Below are positions 50,961-62,500 of a DNA stretch of 64,000 nucleotides, one piece after another. Origin of the DNA: Prinsepia uniflora (Eukaryota; Streptophyta; Magnoliopsida; Rosales; Rosaceae); NCBI GenBank assembly GCA_032719365.1, contig CM064871.1, forward strand, positions 37,049,566 through 37,113,565, given 5' to 3'. Within the stretch, counting starts at the first letter, position 1. Each line of letters begins with the position of its first letter. The notes under the pieces were generated by a model. It was not told the DNA's origin, did no database searches, and saw only the letters and a program-made list of their open reading frames with translations. The position numbers and the translations under genes were made by a program.

Positions 50961-52977
50961 GCTGATGCTGTGCCAGTGATTATGATGACGATGAGTCACG
51001 AGTCGGGATGTGACTCCATCGAGATAGGCATGTGTTAGGTATTTGTGATCCGAGGGTGGATGTTGGACAATGCTGGACTGGATGGGATCTAGCAGTAGTT
51101 GAGACGTGAGGATCGAGTAGTAATGGACCACATTCGTTTGGATGTGCATAAACGGTATAAGCCGATAGGAAAACTTGGTAGTGAGTTAGACTGGCTACGG
51201 ACACGTGGTTGATGTCTGAGTGTGTTGGTTCCGACATGGTTGGAACTTCAAAATCGAGAGAGGTTGTGATTGAGGTGACGAGAGGAGTGCTTGTTTCCGC
51301 ATTGCTAATGGGTACTTAGAAGTCATTTAGGGTGACTTCTCATGTTCTGCCATGGCAGAGGATGGTTGTTGTCACCAGTACGTTGATCGTGAATTGGTGG
51401 GTGAACCCGTGATTTGTTTTGGGTCATCAGGAGGAGTTGAATATTTCGAGGTTAGGTGATTGGAATTTCTCATTTTTTGCTTGGTGGCAGACGATGTTGG
51501 GTTACATGGTGTGGTGAGTGTAGTGAGTTTTTGCTTGCATTCACGTAGGATGAATTTTGATGTCATCGCCTTGGATCATCCTTGGGTTTCCCTAGGTGGG
51601 ATGACAAGGATCAATATGAGGTAAATGGAGAGGACCCACAGTCTCGACGTGTCTCGTCGTTGACTAATCTGTTTAGATGTTGGAATTGGTTGAGGAGTGA
51701 TGTGACTGACTAAGGATTCAAGAGGGTGTAAGACCCTATGATCAGATTTCATGTGGATTGTTGGCTGAGTGAGCATGTGTGGATCCTAGGTGGATCTAGA
51801 TCGTGATCTTGATGATCAAGTTAGGTGGAGAGGTTATGGCCTTGTCTGGATATTTGGATATGGGAATGTTGGGACGACTTCCTTTTGAAGTCAATCTTGT
51901 ATGAGACGGTAGTTGAGTGGATCAAGGTGTATACGATGTCCTGGACATTTGAGGATAAGGACGATGGGACTGACTTCCTTTCAAGGTAAATCCTGTATAG
52001 TGTATTAATCGAGCGAGGAGGTGTCCGACGGGGTCGAATTTGGCTAGCCTTAGATGTGTTGATAGTGGGATTGACTTCCCTATGAAGTCAATCGAATGTA
52101 ATGTGTTAATCGTTTGACCAGGTAACCGATAGGTTCAGAGTTTGTGCACCTCGGTAGACGTGGATAAGATTGGATGCTCTTTTGGCATGAATGGGTACGC
52201 CTTGGTAGGCGCGAGTCAGATTGGTGCGTATTGGATTTCCTGATTAGGAGTAGACGTATTGATGCTAGTCAGGTGACCATGGGACTCAGAATGGATGATG
52301 GGTTGGAGTTTTGTTCAGTCTAGTAATGGATTGGATAAATGGACTCCGGAATTGAAACGTTTTTTGGCTACGATCTAGGTTGTAGGCTGGTTGATGGATG
52401 GAGGTACGTACCCTGTACGTTGTTTGAGGAACTATACTGGGCAGGCTTGTGGTGCCTGGTGGCGGTATATAGGATATACTAGGGGTACATTAGTGAGCGT
52501 GTTGGTAGTCGGCTTGGTCCCAATACCATTGGATTAGTTGAGGACATGAACTGGACATTAGATACTATGCACTGGGTTTGGGTATTCCTGATGGGTCCAG
52601 TTACACATAGGTTGAGTGAGATGTTGGTAAATGTGTACACAGGGTAAGTGAGTGGTGGTTAGTGCAACCACAGGTGAGTATGGTTTCAGTTCTGACTAGC
52701 GATTGTCAAGTGGTGACAATGTGGGAAGTGTCAGCGAAATGGTAGAATTGTCGGGTAGCATCCACTTGGAACATGTGATCAATTTCACTCGAAGGGGTCG
52801 AGTGTGGACGATGCAACGTAAGTATTAGTGGAACGTCCCAATACGAATAAGTATTGTACTGGTTAGTTGGTGTACAAGTCTACACATGATGTGAGGTCGG
52901 ATTTTGCTTTCCACGAGGTGGTTGTGGAATCAGGATAGTTGGAATTTCGAGGATGAAATTAATTAAAGGGGGAAGTT

Positions 52978-55812
52978 TGTAACGACGCGTCCCGAATTCC
53001 GGGATTAGATTAGTGACTAATTAAGGATTAGTGAGAATAATCGGTGATTAGTTGAGTAAAATAGGACGGACGGTGTAAAATGATTGTTTTGCCCCTAGTC
53101 GTGGGAAAAATGTTGACTTTTGACTCATGGATTCAAACGTACGAGGACCGATGACCGTGACGTAGATCGAGACGTCACGAGTCCGAAGACAGTGGCACGT
53201 CGGAATTGGACGTTCGACGAGAAAGTTATGGTCACGGGAAGTTCAATTGGAATATGCACGTATTACGAGGCAAAAATTTTGTGGCATAATCTGATTGGGC
53301 AGATATTTATGTGTGACCCATGGATGAGTGACAACTATCACTCATCCCATTGTTCATTATCCCTAAAAAGTGGATCTAGGTTTTAATTGGTGGATTAGAT
53401 GCATTTTTAAATATATAATTCCACCCACTTCCCATCTCCACAGTCCATCTCCCTCACCTGTTTATCATCATCAGACTTCACCACCACCTACCATCTTCAT
53501 TTTCATTCACAAAAACCCGAACCCCATTCTTCTTTCCCTCTAAACAAAGAAACACACATACCACCCTATTACTATGCTCTTTTCTGAGCTCATTTGTGAG
53601 GCCTGAGATAGTGAGAAAGTGACCAGAGAGACTGAGAATCGGCGAAGGGCTGAGGGCAGCTGCCATGGCGGTGGCCACAACGGGGTAACCATAAACCGTT
53701 TTGAACCCATGTTTGAGAAACCATTTTGTGAAATATTTGATCTAGCTGAGTGACCCTAAAGTATTCTTGGGACTCAGACGAACGCTTTGGGATCGATTTC
53801 GAGGAGTTTGGTGGTTTGAGGCGGCCGATGACCAAAACGGTGAGTTTCGGTTTAAATTTTGGAAATCGGATTTTGAAGGCTCTCTCGTGTCTGATGTTTG
53901 GAACTTGTTTCTGGAGGTTGTGGGAGTCGAATGGGACCGGTTACGTTGTTGGTGGTGGCCGGAGTTGATTCGGATGAGCAGTTGCAGGTTGGCCGGTTTT
54001 GCTTCGATCGGAAAGGAACTCATAACGTCTCATTTCTGTGTTTTAATTAGTTGAATCAATTGCAAATGTTGGGATAGAGATTTACGAATTAAAAGGATTG
54101 AAATTGGATTGGAAATGGAGGAAAACTGGCCTCGCCAGTTCGGGTTGGACCGGGCTGAACCGGACCGGTCTAGATCGGGTTTCCAGAGGTTGAAGATGAT
54201 GAACAGTGCAGACGCGTGGGTTTCACGCGCAGCCCCTTTGGACGGTACGTGAGGGCGTGTGGGGGGTAGTTTGGGAAAGTGTTCAACATGAATTTTAATC
54301 TATTCGATGTAACGAACATTTTGAGACTGGTTTCGTGTCGATCGGACATCGTCTCGATATAGTTCGGGATGTCCGAAAGTTTTGGATCGAGTTTAAAAAT
54401 AGTAAACATTCGGAAAAATTACGGGACTTCAATGAGAAGTTAATAAGGTAGTTAGTAACATTCTAGTGTGATTTGGACAGGTTTGGGAGTCCCGATGATG
54501 GTGATTAGCCCGGGGAGGCTTGCATCACTCAAATCGATGAAGCAGTTTAGGACGGTCTGTGAGTGGACCTTAATTTCTAAACATTGATGCATGCATAAAT
54601 GTTTTATATTACTTACATATGTGATTCAATGATTATGATTTGGATATTGGTGATTTACATGATTTCACGTTTTTCGAGGTGATTTACGTATTTGCACGTT
54701 TATGGTTTCACGTATTCAATGATCATGATTTCACGTTTATGGTTTTTCACTGACTATACTTGCTTATAGTTTTGATAATGGTTTAATGAAATGGTTTAAT
54801 GAAATGGTTTCGGATTTGAAAAGGTAAACTCGGGCTCGAGACCCTTTTTTTTGGAAACCCCCAGACTTGAAGTTCAATTAGTTATGTTATTGGGCTAGGG
54901 GCCCAATTGGTTTAAAAATTGATTTCGGGTTTGGAAATATGGAATCGGGCATGAGACCCATTTTATTTATGAACTATCGGACTTTGAGTCCATTTGATTT
55001 AATAAGGCACCAGGCTGGATGCCCAGTTTGTTTACGAAATCGGGCTTGAGGCCTAGTTGGTTTACGAAATTGGGCTTGAGGCCTAGTTGGTTTACGAATC
55101 GGGCTAGAGGCCTAGTTGGTTACGAAGTAGGGCACGAGGCCCATTTAGTTTACGAAATCGGGCATGAGACCCATTTGGTTTACGAAATAGGCCACAAAGC
55201 CCAGTTACGGTTTACGTTTGTGATTTCGGAGTAGTCACGGAGCACTAAATGAGTGCAGTCGCCCCCGTTGGGTACCTTACTCTCAAGAAGGCTATTATGG
55301 ATTATAACCCCCAGGAAGGGTCATTGATCTGCGGACATTGATCTGGGTGGACCCTAGGGAGACTTGGAATTTGAGACCCCGGGTAGCACACACATAGCTT
55401 TGAAAACTGTGACAGGATTGGTTATATGATATATGGTAAACATGATTTCTTGGATTTGCGAAATTCTGTTGTGTGAATAATAAATGGATTTGGGCTGAGT
55501 TCCCACATATGTTTGATATGATTATGGATTTGGGCAGGGGCCCGTATGCGGTTTGAAAAATGGTTATTGAAACATATGCGGTTTGATAAATGGTTTTCCT
55601 ATGTATGCATGCTTTTTAGTGAAGGCCACAAATGTCTTTTGAATTAATTGTAGCAGAGACCGAGACATCACACTCCTCCACTGGATCCTGGCGCGCTCTA
55701 AAAGCCGGTCGGGCTGATAGTTTCAATTTATTCCTTTGTCTGACACTTCGTGTCATACGGGATCATGACGCATCCCTTATTAATCCCGGGGGGATTGAGA
55801 TGGGTCGTGTCA
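52978..55812 (+). repeat. 3' LTR of the complete plus-strand element
   Basis: It starts TGTAACGACGCGTCCCG and ends GGGTCGTGTCA. TGACGT-N8-ACGTCA is at 53158-53177 and CTGTGAGTGGAC at 54558-54569; the GTCCACTCACAG partner is lost in a deletion. It has the same order of blocks as 46487-49652. Confidence 0.9.
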
Positions 55813-56076
55813 TGAGACATGAATGGGAGATGTGTTAAACCTCAGTAAGAATGAGACAATCGCCAGCTGGATCGAAAGTTGGTATAAGTTGGTCCACTTG
55901 ACAGAGATATGATGACAGTTTTGGTGATGGTTTGGAAAATGACAGATAAGAACAAGACTGACAGGTGATGTGCACCGGGTAGAAGCCCCTGGTGTGAGAC
56001 AAGTTGGATTCCCCCAAAAATTTGTGGACGTACGAGATTCAGAATTTCGAGGACGAAATTCTTTAAGGGGGAAGAA

Positions 56077-58591
56077 TGTAAGGACCCATCCCGAAAATCG
56101 AGATTACATTAGTGATTAATGAAGGATTAGTGAGATTAATCGGTGATTAGTTGGGTGATTTCATACGGACAGTGCAAAATGACTATTTTGCCTTTTGGAA
56201 TGGGTGAATTGTCGACTTTAAGTTTGGGTGGTCAAATGGACTTTGGCTAATGACTGTGATGTAGTTCGGGACGTCAGGAGTATGTAGACAAGTGGAACGT
56301 CCGATTCCAACATACGAGGTGAAAGTTATGAGGTTCGGAAGTTGAAGGGAATTTTGATAATTTTCCACGTAAGGGCAATTTGGTCATTTGTCGCATTGGG
56401 ATCTGTGCCCAGAGGAATGGTGACACTTGGCTATCTTGGGAAGTGTGCCCAATGGTTTTGGGACACTTGTCCCTCTCTGGAAGGCAGTGGAACCTTGCAC
56501 AGCCGCCTCTCATTGTTTTTAAATGGGGAAATCGTGAAAAATGGTTTAAACGGCTGAACAGAAAACAGAGAGACCGTGAGAATCCTTCCACCAAATTCCC
56601 TCGATCTTCATCATTTGGCCATGATGTGTGAATGAAAAAGAGAGTGTGGGCGATGAGGAACGAGATGGTACCACCGTGGAAGACTATCGTGCACGGTGGT
56701 AGAAATTCAAAGGTAAATAGTGTGCCTTGTTTTTAGAATTCGAAAGTGGGTTTTAGAATCAATTGGACGATGATCCTAAAGGTGAGACGAGTCTGAGGAT
56801 CTGGGAATGGAGGCCTACCGTGGACGATGGCTAGCAAACTGTGTAGGTGAGTTTTGGATTTCAAAAATGGCAGATTTCGTTTTAGCGGTTGTTGATCAAA
56901 TTACAGAATTGGAGAATGATTTTGAGATTTCCAGGAGTTGATAAAGCTTGGAGTTGAGACTAGAGGTGGTCTGGGTTGGCTGGAAACAAAGAAGAAAATT
57001 GAAGGTTCTGTGTGATGATCGGGAAGGTATGAGTTAGACTCAAATTCTATGTTTTGACACTATAGAGTAATAAGAAATGATGGGACGAAGCTAAGGGTAG
57101 AAGTAGGATCGAAAACAGATTGGAAACAAGCACAAAACCAGGAACACCGGTTCGGCTGGACCGGGAACTAACAGACCGAACTGGACCGGTATGAACCGGG
57201 CGACCTGAGCTAGGGGATGATGAACAGTGCGGCGCTTGGGGGTGCATTGGACCTCTTTTGGGGAAGTGTTCAACATGTGTTTTAATGTATTCGATGTAAC
57301 GAACATTTTGGGACTGATATCTAGTCGATCGGACATCGTTTCGATATGATTCTGTATGTCCGAAGGTTTAGGATCGAGTTTAAAATAGTTAAAAATTCGG
57401 GAAAATTACGGGAATTTAGTAGAAGCATATTGAAGTATTTAGTGACCTTAGAATGTGATTTGGACAGGTTCTGGAAGTCCGGTGATAGTGGATTAGCCGG
57501 GAAAGCGTAATGGCACACGTATCAAGGCAGCGATGGCAATGGTCTGTGAGTGGACTTTGCTTTCTAAATTATGATGCATGCATAAATGGTTTATATTTTT
57601 TCTATATGTGATTTCTATGATTATGATTGTGATATTTATGATTTATGTTTTGCACGTGTTTCAAGATATTTTACGTATTTGCACGTTTTACAAGATTATG
57701 ATTCATGCTGCGATTTGATGATGGTTTCGATAACTTGCTTTTGGGATTTGAATTATGATTTGAATTAAAGGATTTTTAAATGGATTTCGGAAAGTAACGT
57801 CTGGCTTGAGGCCCAGTTTCTAAATTTTTCGAATTTCGGTTTTAATGTGATTTCTGAATTTGGATTCGGAATGATGATTCCAGATTCGGACTTATTCAGA
57901 ATGATGATTTCGGATTCGGATTTGGAAATGGGTTTATGGATTTGGATTTGATAAAGTCTTTTTGAATTGGATTTACTGAATCTGGTTTTGAGTTTAAAGA
58001 CCCGGATATGATAGTGACGGGGGCGGGCCCAGATATGTGATTTGGGTTTAAAGACTTGGTGTGTTTAAAGACTCGAATATTGTGATTTCCCTCGTAGGCC
58101 TATTGAGTTTAAAGACTCAGGATTTTAATGACTTGGATTGATATTGAGGCCTGTTAAATTTAAAGACTCGGATATATATTGAGTTTAAAGACTCGGATAG
58201 ATCTAGCAGGTTCGATTGATGGAAATGTGTTTTAAATGATTTTAGATTTCTGTGATACACTGATGGTTTTCCAATGGTTTTCAGATGTTTTGGGTTGTGG
58301 CCTTGATGATTTGGGTTTTGTCCACTCAATCTTTTCTATTTTGGATACCCTCCAGGTCGATGCTGTGTGGGCTGTTGTTAGTGAGACGGAGACATCACAC
58401 ACGCGATCCACAGTGGTTTCTACGCAATCAGGGAAGTCGGAAGTTAGTTTTGGACGGTTCGCTTGGGTTTACTTGTCTAGCTTACGTGTTACGTGAAGGT
58501 TAGACGGGTGTTAAGCCTTTGTGTCACACGTGGGTTACACGGGAGCATGGCTTATCCCTTAATCCAGGGGTATTGGGGATGGGTCGTGTCA
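56077..58591 (+). repeat. Second LTR of the long plus-strand element
   Basis: It starts TGTAAGGACCCATCCCG after a purine tract and ends GGGTCGTGTCA, 2515 bp. It matches the split LTR 29610-40779. CTGTGAGTGGAC is at 57544-57555; the partner is reduced to GTCCACTCAATC at 58320, and the second CATGCATG box is deleted. It has a PPT on its left and a PBS on its right, so it acts as 3' LTR to one internal copy and 5' LTR to the next. Confidence 0.88.
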
Positions 58592-59507
58592 ATTTGGTAT
58601 CAGAACGCGGTTAGTGCGCTCTACGTGAGGTTATGGCTTTCAGAGTAGTTGGTTCGTCGACTTGTGTGTTGTGATGTTGTCATGGATGTGATGTCTCGAC
58701 GCGTAATAGCCCATCATCAACCTGAACGCTAGAGTGATAATACGTTAGTTAGTGGCTTAGTTAGTGGCGATAACGAGCGACTGGGTGCTAGTCGCCCGAT
58801 ACCCGGTATGGGTATGATGTATGCCAGCATAGGATCAGAGAGGCTAGCATGTTTGGAGCTAGTTATGATCGATAGTTGGTTGGACCCTATGGTCGGATGG
58901 GTGCCGGAGCGGTTAACCCGGATGGTAACCAGTGAGTTAGATGTGAGAGATACGATCGATGGTTGGCTCGTTGGCCTATTGGGCCGGGTGGCGATCGGAT
59001 GACGATAGTATGGAATTGTGACCACTTGGTCAGCTTGGTTGAGATTGGACTTGTGTGGTTATGAGTAGCCGGATGCCTCGAGTTACGGGGGTAAAGGAAC
59101 GTGAGTAGTGAGGTCGTTGTGACTAATGGATGCCATGGGTTTTGATAACTCTCGTGATGAGGATGATTTGAGGAACCTCGTTGTGATTGCTGAAGTGGAA
59201 AGTGTGAGTTCACTTGAGCTAGTTGATGTCCTTAGTGAGAAACCCTAGTTCGAGTCCTCATTCTGGGAAACGTGAGTTAGCGTTGTGGTTAGTTTTTGTG
59301 GCTTGGATCGGCGATTCGGCCAGATGGGCGAGTGTGCTGCTTGGTACAACCGAGGCCATCCATAACCGGCCCAGTGGATGACTCTAGTCAAGTCTAATGA
59401 GATTGCGAAGATTGGTTGGCTTGACCCGACTGGCAGAGTCGTTGCGATTGTTGGGCAGTGGATCTAGGGGCCTGTTGACCCTAGGTTGTCGTTGCTGAGA
59501 CCATGGA

Positions 59508-62500
59508 TGTCAGGACCCACCCCGGTTTCACCCCGAAACCCGAGGTAAATCCTGTTCCCGTCTGACTCCCCGACACAACACTCAAGTACAACTCACTCAA
59601 AATCACCCAAAACTCAGTCAGACGCAGGAGAAACTATATAAAATATCCCGAAGTTATAATTTACCGGGCATAGTACGAAACACAAGGAAAATAAAAACCG
59701 ATAATAATTACACGCACGCGGAAAGACTTTAAACCACTCCGTGACTTCTATGCCTCGGACACTGCCTCGACGTCAAGGCCCCGCGCTAACTCCACAACCT
59801 GGAGGGCAGTAAAAACAGAAGGTGTGAGTGGACCATAATAAAATAAAAGTTCTAAAACATTTATTAGAAAATCGAGTTTAACCCTCCATTTTGAAACCAC
59901 ATGCATAACCTAGTTATCAAAACAGTTAGGATTCAATATTCAGAAAACATCATAAGAACAGAAACGCTATAAAACAATTAGAAAAACCACAACCACAACA
60001 TAGGAATCATAAAACCATGTCATAACTATGATCATCAAAATCTCATTTTCCGATCAAACCTGCTGGACCTATCCGAGTCTTTAAACTCCCGAGTCTTTAA
60101 ACTCAATCCAGGCCTCAATCATATCCGAGTCTTTAAACTCCCGAGTCTTTAAACTCAATAGGCCTACGGGGGAAATAAAAATATATCCGAGTCTTTAAAC
60201 TCCCGAGTCTTTAAACTCAATCCGGGCCCGTCCCCCGTCAAATCAATATCCGAGTTTTTAAACCCAATAACCAGATCAAGAAAATCCAATCAAAACCATT
60301 TGAAAACCATTTTCCATTTCCATATCCAAACCCGAATCCGAAATCACCGGTCTGAAGCCCTTCTGGCGTCCAGAACCGTCATTCCGAACCCAAATCCGGA
60401 ATCCACTTTTCAACTTTAAAACCAAATTCCGTTTCTTAAATCCGATTCTAAAACCGAAAATCCTTTAATCACCAAATCATGTTTCAAAATCCCTTTATAA
60501 GCATTCAAACTAGTTATCCTTTAAAAACCCCAAAACCATGGCATTTAACTCAGAAATTGACGTTTCTCGTAAAACGTGCCAAATACCGTACTTCCTCGAA
60601 AAATGTGCAGTAATGTAAAACCAACAAAACATATTTGATAAACAAAGAATCATGATTAAAACCAGAAAACAAGTATAGAAAACAGTTATGCATGCTCGGG
60701 TTTAGAGAAGGGGTCCACTCACAGTACCGAGCCCTCAATCGCGTCCCGAACGTCCAGCACGTTCCTCAGCTTCCTCAAGAAGTCCCGATCCTGTCAACAA
60801 CCACCAAATTACGTCACTAACACGTCTACGAAAGTTCACCTAAATTCCCTCAAAACTCCCCGAATCGAAAGCGTAAGAACCCGGGACCCTAAACCTTCAC
60901 CCTCGCGTAACTAAACTCAAACGACGTCCGATTAACTCGAAACCACTTCCAATGGACTCAACACAACTCCTGGACCAAAAACCATGTTGACCGTTTTCCC
61001 CAGAACCGCCGCACGCGCCCCCACGCGCCGCCCAAAGTGGCTGCGCGTGGCCCTCACGCGCCTGCACAGTGCATCCCCAACCTCGCGATGACTGTGCTGA
61101 ACCGGCCGCCTTGAACGGAACCGGCGAGAAGCATTCTCTGCCGTCCGGCCACCATTCTCCTCCCTTCCTTCACTAGTCTCACCGTCCAGTCCTGCCCTAC
61201 CTATTCCCGTACTCCGTTCACCTCGACACGGCCTCTACACCGTCGACTGAACTCGAAACCAGACGGCCCAATAGCCCCTGTTTTCCTTCCCGACCACCCA
61301 GCTCACCTCCCTTCACGGTGGCTACACCAAACTCTTCCCTAGATCTCTCTAAGCCTAACCCGACTCACCTTGACTGTCGACTCCTGCCCAAACATCACGA
61401 CTCACCGTTTGAAACTCACGGCCAAAACAGAGCACCAGAATACCCTTGTCGTGCCATCCTCCGCCGTGTACCTCCCCGCCACGGCAGCACAACCAGAGGA
61501 CTCCCAGACCTCACCTGAGTCCCTTAAACCTCCCTATGAACTTCGATTCGTCCTCTAGACTCACGACTCTCGATTTGAAACTCAACGGAAAAACGGAGCA
61601 ATTGTACAGGGATGAGGGCTTACCTGCAACCGTCCTCAACCGTGCTCGCCGCCGTGTTCCCTGGAGTATACTACGCCGTCTCAGCCTCCTCTCGAGGTCA
61701 AACACACCCGCACACGGCCACAGCATAACCACAAGCCCTCAACCTTCTCCGTTTCCTCTGATTTCCCCGCAACCCACAACTCACACACACCACGATTCCT
61801 CACTTCCCAAACCTTCTCAACAGCTCTCTCTTACTCTCTAATCTCCCTCACACACTCACAAACTCACCAGCACCCTCGATCAGCCCTCAAGCCTCTCAAT
61901 TCTCTCCCTCTGTTTTTCTCTGTGTCGAAGAACACGAACACACAGCACGGGTGCACCCCAATTATTTGGGCCGTGTATGTACAGGATTCAACCAGAACCC
62001 TCTAGTCCCTCAACACGTGTCACCATCCAATCCATGCACTCCCACATGGCCCAATCTCAGCCCTTCATTTTCCTTCTCTGTTGCACAAATCCCAACGTGC
62101 AAAAAGACCAAACTGCCCCTCCTTTTATCCAAATTTTACGGTTTTGCCACTACCGTTCTAGACCCGTATCTCGCACACCGTAAGTCCGATGAATACGTGC
62201 CGCCTGTCATCGAACTCAGGACGACGAGATCTACCTAGCCATCCTCGGTCAACATACCAAAACCCGTTCGTAAGAAAAGTCAACTTCTTGCCCTAACTAG
62301 GGGCAAAATCGTCATTCTACGCTAATGACCTTATCGATACCAACTAATCACCGATTAGCCTTGCTAAGCCCACCTTAATCACCCTACTAATCCCGGCTCT
62401 CGGGACGGGTTGTTACAATCTACCCACGTAAATAGAATTTCATCCCCGAAATTCCACCGCTAGTTCCCGACACCTAGGGTCTCCTACCCGGTAATCAACA

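Larger units (their letters stand above)
46487..55812 (+). mobile_element. Complete plus-strand LTR element with two LTRs, PBS and PPT
   Basis: 5' LTR 46487-49652 (3166 bp), PBS TGGTATCAGAGC at 49655-49666, internal 49653-52977, purine tract AAAGGGGGAAG at 52965-52975, 3' LTR 52978-55812 (2835 bp). Flanking 5-mers are TGAAA (46482-46486) and TGAGA (55813-55817), a target duplication with one change. The 3' LTR lost a piece near 55220 and another near 55640 compared with the 5' LTR. There is no intact gag or pol, only a gag relic near 50640-50960. Confidence 0.9.
29610..59507 (+). mobile_element. Plus-strand LTR element, LTR-internal-LTR-internal, broken by three insertions
   Basis: The first LTR is 29610-29868 joined to 38433-40779; PBS TGGTATCAGAGC at 40783-40794; internal sequence 40780-41098, 43763-46486 and 55813-56076; purine tract AAGGGGGAAGA at 56065-56075; second LTR 56077-58591. 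A second PBS-like TGGTATCAGAAC (58595-58606) and a second copy of the same internal sequence (58592-59507, homologous to about 40780-44380) follow the second LTR. Removing the three insertions leaves about 3.3 kb of internal DNA with no intact gag or pol, so the element is non-autonomous. Internal small ORFs have no recognised domains. Confidence 0.8.

Noticed and set aside
50529..51149. A 206-codon open frame on the minus strand
   Set aside because: It is antisense to a gag relic, is rich in Ser, Thr and His from an AC-rich strand, and has no domain of its own.
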